A stretch of DNA of 17,776 bases from CAXBYZ01 sp963980215 (GTDB lineage: Bacteria > Patescibacteriota > Microgenomatia > UBA1400 > CG1-02-47-37): the NCBI GenBank assembly GCA_963980215.1, contig CAXBYZ010000015.1:1-17776 (forward strand), read 5' to 3'. This document shows, piece after piece, positions 5,400-12,656 of the stretch. Position 1 is the first letter of the stretch. Each line of letters opens with the position of its first letter. Below the pieces are notes generated by a model. It was not told the origin of the DNA. It did not search any database and was given only the letters and a program-made list of their open reading frames with translations. Both the position numbers and the translations under genes were made by a program.

Positions 5400-6299
5400 A
5401 TGAAAAGTAAGAGAAAAGTAACAAAAGCAGTGATACCAGCAGCGGGGTTTGGGACTAGATTTTTACCACAAACAAAGGCAATGCCAAAAGAGATGTTGCC
5501 AGTGGTAGATAAACCGGTAATTCAGTATGTGGTGGAAGAGTGTATTGCTTCAGGAATTACCGATATTATTTTAGTAACGGGTTATCATAAAAGGAGTATT
5601 GAAGACCATTTTGACAAACCGTCTCGAGAATTGGTTGAACTATTGGAGCAAGCAGGTGAGAGTAAGCGAAAGTATTTGGAGGCGGTAAATGATATCTACA
5701 CCCAAGCCAACTTTATATATATTCGCCAAAAAGGCGGTTATGGCAATGCTACTCCAGTAAAGGAAGCGGCTAGTATTATTGGCAACGAACCGTTTGCGGT
5801 TTTGTGGGGAGATGAGTTTATTTATTCTGATGTAAAACCAAGATTAAAGCAGTGCTTGGAAGTGTTTGAAGAGTATGGTGATCCGGTTATTTCGGGAGTG
5901 AAAATCGAGAAGAAAGAGGATCTGGCTCGTTATGGTATTGCAGATTTAGAACATGTAAAAGGAAGGGTGAGTAAGATAAAAAAGATTGTAGAGAAGCCAG
6001 ATCCAGACAAAGCTCCAAGTAATATTGCTACTCATGGTTGCTATATTTTAACCCCGGATATTTTTGAAGTGTTAGAGAACCAAAAGACCGGTACGGGTGG
6101 TGAGTATTACTTGCCTGAAGCGATTGATGATTTAAGAAAAAAAGGTAGAACCATCTATGCTTGCGAGATTGAGGGAGGCAAGTACTATGATACAGGTAAC
6201 AAGATGGAGTACATGAAGACGGTGGTGGAGTTTGCTTTAAGACATCCGGATATTAACGGAGAGTTTAAGGCTTATTTAAAGAGCTTGGATTTAAAGTAA
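5400..6299 (+). CDS. galU: UTP--glucose-1-phosphate uridylyltransferase
   Basis: Makes UDP-glucose from UTP and glucose-1-phosphate, the donor for cell-surface glycans. The nucleotide-binding motif AAGFGTRFLPQTKAMPKEML is at 14-33, followed by DKPVIQYVVEE. The QKGGYGNATPV block and FAVLWGDEF bind UTP and the metal. VEKP near 197-200 and the GGEYYLPEAIDDL / GGKYYDTGNK blocks complete the sugar site. The 299-residue length is typical for bacterial GalU. It begins after a strong ribosome binding site and is followed 1 nt later by nfo. The partial glycosyltransferase at the left edge could use products of this pathway, though the two are far apart. Confidence 0.95.
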   Translation: MKSKRKVTKAVIPAAGFGTRFLPQTKAMPKEMLPVVDKPVIQYVVEECIASGITDIILVTGYHKRSIEDHFDKPSRELVELLEQAGESKRKYLEAVNDIYTQANFIYIRQKGGYGNATPVKEAASIIGNEPFAVLWGDEFIYSDVKPRLKQCLEVFEEYGDPVISGVKIEKKEDLARYGIADLEHVKGRVSKIKKIVEKPDPDKAPSNIATHGCYILTPDIFEVLENQKTGTGGEYYLPEAIDDLRKKGRTIYACEIEGGKYYDTGNKMEYMKTVVEFALRHPDINGEFKAYLKSLDLK

Positions 6300-6300
6300 G

Positions 6301-7155
6301 ATGCGCAAACTTGGGGCTCATGTATCTACAGCAGGAGGAATAGATAAGGCAATTGAAAGAGTGGTTGCTATTGGGGGTAATGTAGCTCAAATATTTTCTA
6401 GTAGTCCTCGAATGTGGTTTGCCGGGATGCCGGATAAGTCTGTGACGGATAATTATGTCAAGTTGGCAACAGAACAGGGTGTGGTAGGAACGTACATTCA
6501 TGCTAAGTACTTGATAAATCTAGCTAGTCCTAAGATAGAGTTGATTGAGAAGTCTATGGCGAGTTTAAAGTATGACTTGAAAGTGGGGGAGATGATAAAG
6601 GCAGAAGGAGTGATTGTTCATTTAGGTAGTCATTTAGGGGCTGGATTTGAGGCGGTGAAAGATCAGCTGGTCAAACACATAAAAAAGGTGATAAATGAAA
6701 GTCCGGGACAAGTTGAGTTTATTATTGAGAACTCAGCTGGTCAAAAGGGTAAAATTGCTTCTCAATTAAGTGAGATTAGGTTTTTACTGGAGTCTGTTAA
6801 GAGTGATCGATTGAGCTGGTGTTTAGACTCATGTCATGCCTGGGCGGCGGGGTATAGTTTGGGGGAAAATTCGGGAAATAGCCTGATCGGGAATGATATA
6901 GTTGAAGAGGCTGAAAAGTTAGGTATTTTAGACAAGTTGAAGGTGATTCACCTGAATGATTCGCGAGATGAATTTGGTTCGGGGCGGGATCGGCATGATA
7001 ACTTAGGAGCGGGTTTGATGGGAGAAAAAGTAGTGGCTAGTTATGTTAATCATCCTGAACTGTCTCATCTACCGATTATCTTGGAAGTTCCGGGATTTGA
7101 TGGAAAGGGTCCGGATAAGAAGAATTTGGAGATATTAAAATCATGGATAGAGTAA
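6301..7155 (+). CDS. nfo: Endonuclease IV (deoxyribonuclease IV, AP endonuclease)
   Basis: Cuts DNA 5' to abasic sites during base excision repair in the cytoplasm. It is a TIM-barrel enzyme with three metals. Metal-binding and catalytic residues are all visible: GAHVS with His7, IHAKYL with His68, VHLGS with His107, IIENSAG with Glu143, CLDSCHAW with Asp176 and His179, VIHLNDS with His217 and Asp220, DRHDNLG with His232, and ILEVPG with Glu262. Length 284 matches the family. ATG follows the galU stop codon by one base with no strong Shine-Dalgarno, so translation is probably coupled to galU. It overlaps the next gene by 13 nt. Confidence 0.96.
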   Translation: MRKLGAHVSTAGGIDKAIERVVAIGGNVAQIFSSSPRMWFAGMPDKSVTDNYVKLATEQGVVGTYIHAKYLINLASPKIELIEKSMASLKYDLKVGEMIKAEGVIVHLGSHLGAGFEAVKDQLVKHIKKVINESPGQVEFIIENSAGQKGKIASQLSEIRFLLESVKSDRLSWCLDSCHAWAAGYSLGENSGNSLIGNDIVEEAEKLGILDKLKVIHLNDSRDEFGSGRDRHDNLGAGLMGEKVVASYVNHPELSHLPIILEVPGFDGKGPDKKNLEILKSWIE

Positions 7156-8162
7156 AAAATTCCAAGATCGGAACTTGGAAAATATGCGGAGGGTTGGTGT
7201 TGGTGTTTGGTTTGGTGATCTTGATATGGCGATTTTGGCCAAAGGATAAACAGGTTTATTTATCTCCGGAGGCACCGTGGCTGCAGATTGAGAAACCGTT
7301 GGAGAAGTATGCTTTTGAGAATTTGCGAAAGCGAGCTTTTGGAGGAAGTGAGATTAAGAAAGAGGAGTTGTTATACAAGACAAATAGTTATGAGGCTTGG
7401 CTCTTTAGTTATTTGGTTGATGGCAAGAAAGTCACCGGTCAGTTGAATCAGCCTGTAGGTGGGTCAGTCCCTTTTGGTCGAGACGGGTGGCCAGTAGTGG
7501 TGATGCTTCGAGGATTTGTAGATCAAGAAATTTATGAGACTGGAGTGGGGACTAAGAATGGGGCTAGTTACTTTGCTAGTAATGGTTATATGACTCTAGC
7601 TCCTGATTTTTTGGGATTTGGTGAGAGTGATATGCCCCCGAATAATGTGTTTGAGGAGAGATTTTTAAGACCGGTGCAGGTTTTGGAGTTGTTAGCTTCA
7701 ATTAAAAATATGGAAGGGGTAGATCCAACTGATATTCAGATCTGGGCCCATAGTAATGGGGGTCAGTTAGCTTTATCTGTTTTGGAGATTAGTGGAGCTG
7801 ATTACCCTACCAGTTTGTGGGCGCCAGTGAGTAAACCTTTTCCCTACTCGATTCTTTATTTTACCGATGAGTTTGATGATGAGGGTAAGGCGTTAAGGAA
7901 AGTCTTGGCTGGGTTAGAGGTTCAGTACAATGTAGATGATTTTGATATCACCAAGCACTATGATTTGATCAAGGCACCGATACAGATTCACCAGGGGAAT
8001 AGGGATGATGCGGTACCGCTAGAATGGTCTAGGGAGTTGGAGAGTGATTTAAAGAAATTGGAGAAGCAAGTGGAGCTGTTTGTTTATGATGGGGCGGATC
8101 ATAACTTGGTGGGAGGCTGGGATGTGGCAATGAGGCGAAGTTTGGAGTGGTTTGGGAAGTAG
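7143..8162 (+). CDS. Membrane-anchored alpha/beta hydrolase (S9/dienelactone-hydrolase-like)
   Basis: A 339-residue serine hydrolase with an N-terminal membrane anchor (WKICGGLVLVFGLVILIWRF, 12-31), so the catalytic domain probably faces outside. Catalytic triad: Ser204 in A-H-S-N-G-G, Asp288 in the GNRDDAVP segment, and His320 in DGADHN. The oxyanion region is VVVMLRGF (118-125), and LAPDFLGFGESD (152-163) follows the usual strand 4 pattern. The fold resembles acylaminoacyl-peptidase / prolyl oligopeptidase relatives and esterases; the substrate cannot be deduced. The start overlaps nfo by 13 nt, making a galU-nfo-hydrolase operon. The stop codon is followed at once by the palindrome at 8163-8189. 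Confidence 0.85.
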   Translation: MDRVKNSKIGTWKICGGLVLVFGLVILIWRFWPKDKQVYLSPEAPWLQIEKPLEKYAFENLRKRAFGGSEIKKEELLYKTNSYEAWLFSYLVDGKKVTGQLNQPVGGSVPFGRDGWPVVVMLRGFVDQEIYETGVGTKNGASYFASNGYMTLAPDFLGFGESDMPPNNVFEERFLRPVQVLELLASIKNMEGVDPTDIQIWAHSNGGQLALSVLEISGADYPTSLWAPVSKPFPYSILYFTDEFDDEGKALRKVLAGLEVQYNVDDFDITKHYDLIKAPIQIHQGNRDDAVPLEWSRELESDLKKLEKQVELFVYDGADHNLVGGWDVAMRRSLEWFGK

Positions 8163-8189
8163 CACATACTGGTTCGGAACCAGTATGTG
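8163..8189 (-). repeat. Palindrome 4 (GGTT-MCG-AACC family), at the hydrolase stop and RAYT 3' end
   Basis: Perfect 12-bp arms CACATACTGGTT and AACCAGTATGTG around the loop CGG (CCG on the RAYT strand). It begins on the base after the hydrolase TAG and ends 3 nt from the convergent RAYT stop. Its arms match the copies at 8632 and 8861, forming the RAYT-associated subgroup. Confidence 0.9.
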
Positions 8190-8192
8190 AAA

Positions 8193-8846
8193 TTATTCTA
8201 AGATAAGAGGTTCGATTTTTTTGGCATCAGCGTCGGTAGGTTTGGATATAAAAAAGTGGTAATAATTTTTTGTTAATTTATACACATATTCAGGATAAAG
8301 CCAATCAACTGGTTCTACTTCTTTTAAGTACTGAGGTAGAGAGGAATAGGGATATTTTTTGATATTTTTGACCAGTTTATTTGGATTTTGGTGAATGTAT
8401 TTTGATAGATAAAGGAGTTGCTCATTAGAGTCAACTACAACATTTTTATACTTACCTTCAAATAATGTTCCCGCGTGTTTGTACTTGTATTGAAAGTGCA
8501 TAGCATAAGTGATTGATACCCTACGCATTAGGTTTGAAATATTAGTGTGTTTGGTGGCTGATGGAAGTTGTTTGAGAATAAGATGAAAGTGGTTTGGCAT
8601 TAAACAATAAGCTACTAATCTAACAGAGTCTACATACTGGTTCGGAACCAGTATGTGTGGTTGTTTTACAGTTTTATGGTAGGACAGTTTTTTAGCTTTG
8701 GGGTACTTAAGATAATAGGCGAGGATTCCCAAAAAATCTTCATAATCATCTTTATCATGGAAGATCTTATGTTTATAGGCACCTCGATTAAAAATATGGT
8801 AAAAATATTGAGGTCTAAAGTTTCTATTGTAATAGATACTAGGCAT
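8193..8846 (-). CDS. REP-associated tyrosine transposase (RAYT, Y1/IS200-like HUH enzyme)
   Basis: Single-domain Y1 transposase related to IS200/IS605 TnpA and to RAYT proteins, which cut and join single-stranded DNA at REP palindromes. Key features: YHIFNRGAYK (16-25); the HUH motif His86-Phe-His88 in CLMPNHFHLIL; GTLFEGKYKNVVVDS (126-140); and the Tyr-helix YLSKYIHQNP with likely nucleophile Tyr150. With the start at 8846 it has 217 residues, a usual RAYT length. The frame is open to 8975, but that part runs through the flanking palindrome and typA and lacks similarity, so I exclude it. The gene lies between typA and the hydrolase with a palindrome on each side and one inside it (residues 64-72). 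Its -10 box is 7 nt before the ATG. Confidence 0.92.
   Translation of the reverse strand: MPSIYYNRNFRPQYFYHIFNRGAYKHKIFHDKDDYEDFLGILAYYLKYPKAKKLSYHKTVKQPHILVPNQYVDSVRLVAYCLMPNHFHLILKQLPSATKHTNISNLMRRVSITYAMHFQYKYKHAGTLFEGKYKNVVVDSNEQLLYLSKYIHQNPNKLVKNIKKYPYSSLPQYLKEVEPVDWLYPEYVYKLTKNYYHFFISKPTDADAKKIEPLILE
8632..8656 (-). repeat. Palindrome 5 (GGTT-MCG-AACC family), inside the RAYT gene
   Basis: Perfect 11-bp arms ACATACTGGTT and AACCAGTATGT with loop CGG (CCG on the coding strand). It is read in frame as H-I-L-V-P-N-Q-Y-V, with the loop as the Pro codon, the same phase as the two copies in truB. It lies about 15 residues before the HUH motif. Confidence 0.9.
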
Positions 8847-8853
8847 TACTAAT

Positions 8854-8862
8854 AGTATAGCA
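8854..8862 (-). promoter_or_regulatory. Extended -10 promoter element of the RAYT gene, partly inside its palindrome
   Basis: On the minus strand TATACT (8859-8854) is preceded by TGC, an extended -10 motif whose TG (8862-8861) is the end of the flanking palindrome. The box is 7 nt from the ATG, so the mRNA should be leaderless. No good -35 is visible. Confidence 0.5.
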
Positions 8863-8887
8863 CATACTGGTTCGGAACCAGTAGGTG
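8861..8887 (-). repeat. Palindrome 6 (GGTT-MCG-AACC family), at the typA stop and RAYT 5' side
   Basis: Arms CACATACTGGTT and AACCAGTAGGTG around the loop CGG, 12 bp with one mismatch (base 8884 is G where T would pair). It ends on the base before the typA stop codon (8888-8890). Same arm sequence and orientation as the copies at 8163 and 8632. It is the only imperfect member in the window. Confidence 0.88.
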
Positions 8888-10705
8888 TTACTTTTTTGAA
8901 AGAATCTTTTTTCGAAGGCGAAGGTGTTTGGGAGTGACTTCGAGGAGTTCGTCGGAAGCTAAAAAGTTTAGGCATTGTTCCAAAGAGAGTCTTACGGCTG
9001 GGGCGATCTTTAAAGCCATGTCTGCTGAGGCGGCCCGCATGTTAGTTAGTTTTTTGCCCTTACAGATATTGATCCATAAGTCTTCTGATCGTGAGTTTTG
9101 ACCGACGATCATCCCTTGGTAAACTTGCTCTCCTGGTTCCACAAAAGTAATGCCCCTTTGCTGGATGTGTTCAATACTGTAAGCTAAGGCTTGGCCGGGT
9201 TCGGTGGAGACCAAACTACCGTTTCTTTGAAGATCGGCAACTTGGGTTTTTGGATGGTATTTATCAAATTGGGAAGAGATGACGGCGGCACCGGAGGTTT
9301 TGGTCATTAACTCACTTCGAAGACCAATCAGATTTCTAGTGGAGATTTTGTAGTGGAGACGGACACCGGTGGATAAGTTTTGCATGTTGACCATCTCGGC
9401 TTTGCGAAGACTTAGACTGTTAATGATCACTCCGGTTTGGGTTTCAGGGACTTCGATGGTGAGGTCTTCCCAAGGTTCACAGATTTTATCGTCAATGGTT
9501 TTAAAAATCACTTCGGGTTTGGCGACGGAGAATTCATAGCCTTCACGTCTCATGGTTTCGATTAAGATAGATAGATGAAGTTCGCCTCGGCCAGCTACAG
9601 TAAAACTTTCTGAGTTGGTGCCGGAGGGGAGTCTTAAACCGACGTTGGTTTCTAGCTCTTTTTCTAGTCTTTGTTTGAGTTGTCTTGAAGTATTGAACTT
9701 TCCATCTTGGCCAACCAAAGGGGAGTTGCTAGGCGAGAGTTGAATTTGAATGGTTGGTTCGGCGATTTCTAATGAAGGGAGGCCTTGTTGGTGATCTAAA
9801 CTAGTAAGAGTGTCCCCGATCTTGACATTACTAAACCCAGCTACCGAGACAATGTCCCCGGCTTGAGTTTGAGTGATTTGGGTTTGTTTTAGGCCGTTAA
9901 AGCTAAAGAGGTACTCGACTCGACCTTGGCCAATTTTTTTGGAGCTTCTGATAATAGCTAGAGGATCGTTGATCTTAGTAAGGCCACGACTAACCTTTCC
10001 AATGACCAAAGTACCTTTGTGGTCATCGTGATCCAGGGTAATGGCTTGGAGTTGGAAACCTTCACCAGAGTTAATAGCTGGAGCGGGGATGGTGTTTATG
10101 ATGGCATTAAAAAGTGGCTCTAGATTAGTGCTATCAATTAACTTTAAGGAGTTGTCTGGATTGAGGGTGGTTTTCAAGCCAACAATGCCTTGGCGACCAA
10201 CAGCGTATAGCACCGGGAAGTTGAGTTGTTCTTCTTTGGTGGCCAGATCCAAAAAGAGGTCGTTGATTTCTTCCAAGACTTCCTTTGAGCGTTGATCTTT
10301 GCGGTCAATTTTGTTGATGATGACAACAGGGGTGAGGCCGATTTTTAGAGCCAAAGAGAGGACATATCTGGTTTGGGATAAAACCCCTTCGGCAGCGTCA
10401 ACCAAAAGTAAGCAACCATCAGCCATGTTCAAGACTCGTTCGACTTCACCGGAGAAATCGGCATGGCCGGGAGTATCCAAGATGTTGATTTTGTGGTCGT
10501 GCCAAAGAACGGCGGTGTTTTTGGAAAGAATGGTAACTCCCCGCTCCCTTTCTAAGTCATTGCTGTCCATGATAGTGGTTTGGGTCATTTCGGACTGGTG
10601 AGCGGCAAAGGTGTGGGACTGCTTTAATAAGTGATCGACTAAGGTGGTTTTGCCATGATCGACGTGAGCAATGATGGCGATGTTTCTGATATTTTTGGAA
10701 TCCAT
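8888..10705 (-). CDS. typA: Translational GTPase TypA/BipA
   Basis: Ribosome-associated GTPase of the EF-G/LepA group, active in stress and in 50S assembly. G motifs: AHVDHGKT (13-20), ERGVTI (55-60), DTPGHADF (77-84) and NKID (131-134). Domain II, the EF-G-like domains III and V and the BipA-specific C-terminal domain fill the remaining length (GRGELHLSILIETMRREG; then EPWEDLTIEVPE; then GKKLTNMRAASADMALKIAP). The 605 residues are the normal length. The start fits the family's usual M-x-x-x-NIRNIAIIAHVDHGKT beginning. The ATG is placed directly after a hairpin and six T, with no Shine-Dalgarno, and has its own promoter. The stop codon abuts palindrome 6. Confidence 0.96.
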   Translation of the reverse strand: MDSKNIRNIAIIAHVDHGKTTLVDHLLKQSHTFAAHQSEMTQTTIMDSNDLERERGVTILSKNTAVLWHDHKINILDTPGHADFSGEVERVLNMADGCLLLVDAAEGVLSQTRYVLSLALKIGLTPVVIINKIDRKDQRSKEVLEEINDLFLDLATKEEQLNFPVLYAVGRQGIVGLKTTLNPDNSLKLIDSTNLEPLFNAIINTIPAPAINSGEGFQLQAITLDHDDHKGTLVIGKVSRGLTKINDPLAIIRSSKKIGQGRVEYLFSFNGLKQTQITQTQAGDIVSVAGFSNVKIGDTLTSLDHQQGLPSLEIAEPTIQIQLSPSNSPLVGQDGKFNTSRQLKQRLEKELETNVGLRLPSGTNSESFTVAGRGELHLSILIETMRREGYEFSVAKPEVIFKTIDDKICEPWEDLTIEVPETQTGVIINSLSLRKAEMVNMQNLSTGVRLHYKISTRNLIGLRSELMTKTSGAAVISSQFDKYHPKTQVADLQRNGSLVSTEPGQALAYSIEHIQQRGITFVEPGEQVYQGMIVGQNSRSEDLWINICKGKKLTNMRAASADMALKIAPAVRLSLEQCLNFLASDELLEVTPKHLRLRKKILSKK

Positions 10706-10729
10706 AAAAAATAGGGGCGCTAACCCCTA
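10706..10729 (-). promoter_or_regulatory. Terminator-like hairpin and U-run directly before the typA start codon
   Basis: Minus-strand arms TAGGGG (10729-10724) and CCCCTA (10717-10712) with loop TTAGCG are followed by six T (10711-10706) that touch the ATG. It lies within the predicted typA leader, so it could attenuate typA; it could also end transcripts arriving from the dehydrogenase gene. Confidence 0.6.
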
Positions 10730-10746
10730 ACAAATTAACTCTGTGT

Positions 10747-10775
10747 ATTATATGTCTGATGAGGGAGATAGGCAA
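10747..10775 (-). promoter_or_regulatory. Promoter of typA
   Basis: Minus-strand TTGCCT (10775-10770), a 17-nt spacer and TATAAT (10752-10747). The start would be near 10740, giving a 35-nt leader made up mainly of the hairpin at 10706-10729. Confidence 0.6.
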
Positions 10776-10793
10776 GAGTGGAGGGTTGAATGG

Positions 10794-11720
10794 TTAATTA
10801 ACTACATTAATCGGTTTGTGTTCAAGACAAGATTTGATGACATTGAGGAGCTCTTGACCTAATCTGTCTGATGCTTCTGCGGTATTGTAGGCAATGTGAG
10901 GTGTGGCCACTACATTACTGAGTGAGGTAAATCTATTGATGTTTTGATTTGGTTTGATTATGGTTTCATCTTGTGGAAAAGTGTCGATACCGGCACCGGC
11001 TATTTTTTTGTTTTTTAAGGCTTTAAATAGAGCGTTTTGATCTACGACTAAACCCCTAGCCACATTAATAATGTAGGCAGTTTTTTTCATTAAATCTAGC
11101 TGTTCTTGACCTAAGATATTTTGTGTTTTTTGGTTTAAAGGTAGACACATTACCAAGAAATCTGCTTGTTTGAGCAAAATGGATGTTTCTTTTTTTGAGG
11201 TAGAGCTGTTAATAAAAGCAGTCTTCATGTTCAAACCTTTAGCTAGCTGTATGATTTTTTTACCCACACGGCCATATCCATACGTTACTAGCAATTTACC
11301 GCCAAGCTCGGTGCCGGTAAATTGAGCTGAGTTGTACTGACCATTTAGTATTGAGTTGTTGGCGCTAGAGATCATTCTGGTGACAGAGAACAAGAGGCCA
11401 ATAGCGTGTTCGGCTACGGCATTACTGTTGTGAGTGGGACAGTTTAGAACCTTAACTCCGTTGGTTGTGGCAGATTTGATGTCAATCCAGTCGTAGCCGG
11501 AGGCAGGGGAGATAATGTACCTTAATTTTGGAGATTTAGTGATGATTTTTTTGGTGATATCAATGAAGTTAGCAGTAATGATGTCTGCATCTTTGATTCG
11601 CAAGATGATGTCTTGGCTTTTGTTTTTGGTATCTTGGTAGTGTGAAAAATTTCCAAGCTTAGAGACAGCGTCAATGGTGCTGTTTGGTAGATTAATTTTG
11701 TCTGGAATTACTATATTCAT
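10794..11720 (-). CDS. D-isomer-specific 2-hydroxyacid dehydrogenase family protein
   Basis: NAD-dependent cytoplasmic oxidoreductase of the family that includes D-lactate, D-3-phosphoglycerate and glyoxylate/hydroxypyruvate reductases. The Rossmann motif is YGYGRVG (147-153). Catalytic residues fit the family: Arg222 in INVARGLVVD, an acidic residue near 246-252 (GIDTFPQDE) and His275 in ATPHIA. HNSNAVAEHAIGLL (97-110) is the conserved helix preceding the NAD domain. With the start at 11720 it has 308 residues; an upstream ATG at 11789 would run into the divergent regulator and adds no conserved sequence. The substrate is not decidable: no ACT domain is present, so serA is unlikely. A TrmB-like regulator is divergently transcribed 49 bp away and may control it. 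Confidence 0.88.
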   Translation of the reverse strand: MNIVIPDKINLPNSTIDAVSKLGNFSHYQDTKNKSQDIILRIKDADIITANFIDITKKIITKSPKLRYIISPASGYDWIDIKSATTNGVKVLNCPTHNSNAVAEHAIGLLFSVTRMISSANNSILNGQYNSAQFTGTELGGKLLVTYGYGRVGKKIIQLAKGLNMKTAFINSSTSKKETSILLKQADFLVMCLPLNQKTQNILGQEQLDLMKKTAYIINVARGLVVDQNALFKALKNKKIAGAGIDTFPQDETIIKPNQNINRFTSLSNVVATPHIAYNTAEASDRLGQELLNVIKSCLEHKPINVVN

Positions 11721-11769
11721 GGTGGATACTTTACAAGGTATTAATACAAATGTTAAACTGGTGTCAAGT
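11721..11769. promoter_or_regulatory. Divergent promoter/operator region between dehydrogenase and TrmB-like regulator
   Basis: Plus strand: TTTACA (11730-11735), 18 nt, TAAACT (11754-11759) preceded by TGT, with a start near the regulator ATG. Minus strand: TTGACA (11767-11762) facing the dehydrogenase, with poor -10 candidates around 11745-11739. A perfect 10-bp palindrome GTATTAATAC (11738-11747) lies in the middle, and ATACTT (11726-11731) mirrors AAGTAT (11766-11771). An operator for the regulator is likely but not proven. Confidence 0.45.
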
Positions 11770-12564
11770 ATGGTGGACAAAAGTGACATAACACTAAATT
11801 TAAATAGGCTTGGATTATCAAAGAATGAGGTTACTCTCTATTTGACACTGATTGGCGTGGAGGCAGATACAGTGTTGGAACTGAGCAAGAAAACTAGTAT
11901 TTCAAGGAGTACGGTCTACAACACAGTTAAGTCGTTGGTGGCTAAAGGTTTTGCGGAGTGGATTGTTGAGCAACACAGAAAAAAGGTGCGAGTGGTGCGA
12001 CCAAGTCAACTTGATTTTATAGTTAATGAAAAGAAGAATGAGTTTTTAGTGGCAAAATCTTCTATTGGTGAGTTGCAGACCATGATAAGTGACCAAGCAT
12101 CTAGATCTGCCCAGACTCAAGTAAGGTATTATCAGGGTAAGGCGGGCATGAAGCAGATGTTGTGGAACTCTCTTAAAGCCAAGAAAGTGATTGGTTACTC
12201 TGAATTTGGAAGGATCGATATTGTGGGGCAAAAGTTTTACGATGACTATGTGACAGAGTTTAGAAAGAGGAAAATTACAGATGCGGCAATTACAAATGAA
12301 GATGGTCGTGACTATATAAAAAAGTATGTTATACCTAAGACTGGGAACCACCAACTAGGTATAACTGGCATTAGGTATATCAAGAAGTCGATTTATCATG
12401 TATCTGGAGATCACTCGATATACAATAATGTTTACGCCATGAGCTACTGGAATCATGGTGAGATTGTGGGGGTTGAGATAGAGAACGAAGAGCTTGTAAA
12501 ACTACACACAAGTATTTTTAATATTCTTTGGGGAATAGCCAAGCCGATTAAGGGATTGATTTAA
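11770..12564 (+). CDS. TrmB-family-like transcriptional regulator
   Basis: 264 residues. The N-terminal winged HTH is at about 9-80: LNRLGLSKNEVTLYLTLI, then ELSKKTSISRSTVYNTVKSL with the recognition helix, and a wing ending KVRVVRP. A helical linker (about 83-115) leads to a C-terminal domain with VRYYQGKAGMKQMLWNSL and IGYSEFGRID, similar to the domain that follows the HTH in many TrmB-like and phospholipase-D-like sensor regulators. The sugar-binding domain of classical TrmB is not evident. The chosen ATG at 11770 begins just before the HTH. An ATG at 11719 is also in frame and starts with the same M-V-D residues, but it would overlap the dehydrogenase start codon. The adjacent dehydrogenase is its likely target, inferred from position. 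Confidence 0.8.
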   Translation: MVDKSDITLNLNRLGLSKNEVTLYLTLIGVEADTVLELSKKTSISRSTVYNTVKSLVAKGFAEWIVEQHRKKVRVVRPSQLDFIVNEKKNEFLVAKSSIGELQTMISDQASRSAQTQVRYYQGKAGMKQMLWNSLKAKKVIGYSEFGRIDIVGQKFYDDYVTEFRKRKITDAAITNEDGRDYIKKYVIPKTGNHQLGITGIRYIKKSIYHVSGDHSIYNNVYAMSYWNHGEIVGVEIENEELVKLHTSIFNILWGIAKPIKGLI

Positions 12565-12575
12565 AAAATTACCGA

Positions 12576-12603
12576 TTGACTATGATGGTAATAAGAGTAT
12601 GAT
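12576..12603 (+). promoter_or_regulatory. Promoter for the acyltransferase-methyltransferase pair
   Basis: TTGACT (12576-12581), a 16-nt spacer and TATGAT (12598-12603). The start would be near 12610, leaving a leader of about 47 nt that contains the hairpin at 12631-12655. Confidence 0.5.
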
Positions 12604-12630
12604 TTTTCTTATTAGTTAAATAAATTAGAT

Positions 12631-12655
12631 TGTCCTAGCTCAATTAGCAGGGACA
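12631..12655 (+). promoter_or_regulatory. tRNA-D-arm-like hairpin immediately before the acyltransferase start codon
   Basis: TGTCCT (12631-12636) pairs with GGGACA (12650-12655) including one G-U. After one A-A mismatch, GCT (12638-12640) pairs with AGC (12646-12648) around the loop CAATT. The upper part, TAGCTCAATTAGCAG, resembles a tRNA D-arm. It ends one base before the ATG at 12657 and could limit ribosome access. No U-run follows. Confidence 0.4.
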
Positions 12656-12656
12656 G

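Noticed and set aside
6265..6501. Minus-strand open frame opposite the galU-nfo junction
   Set aside because: Shadow of two well-supported genes; no motif and no start signal.
8847..8975. N-terminal extension of the RAYT reading frame by 43 residues to ATG 8975
   Set aside because: The added part is a translation through the flanking palindrome and the antisense of typA, without family similarity. ATG 8846 gives the normal RAYT N-terminus and has a -10 box 7 nt upstream.
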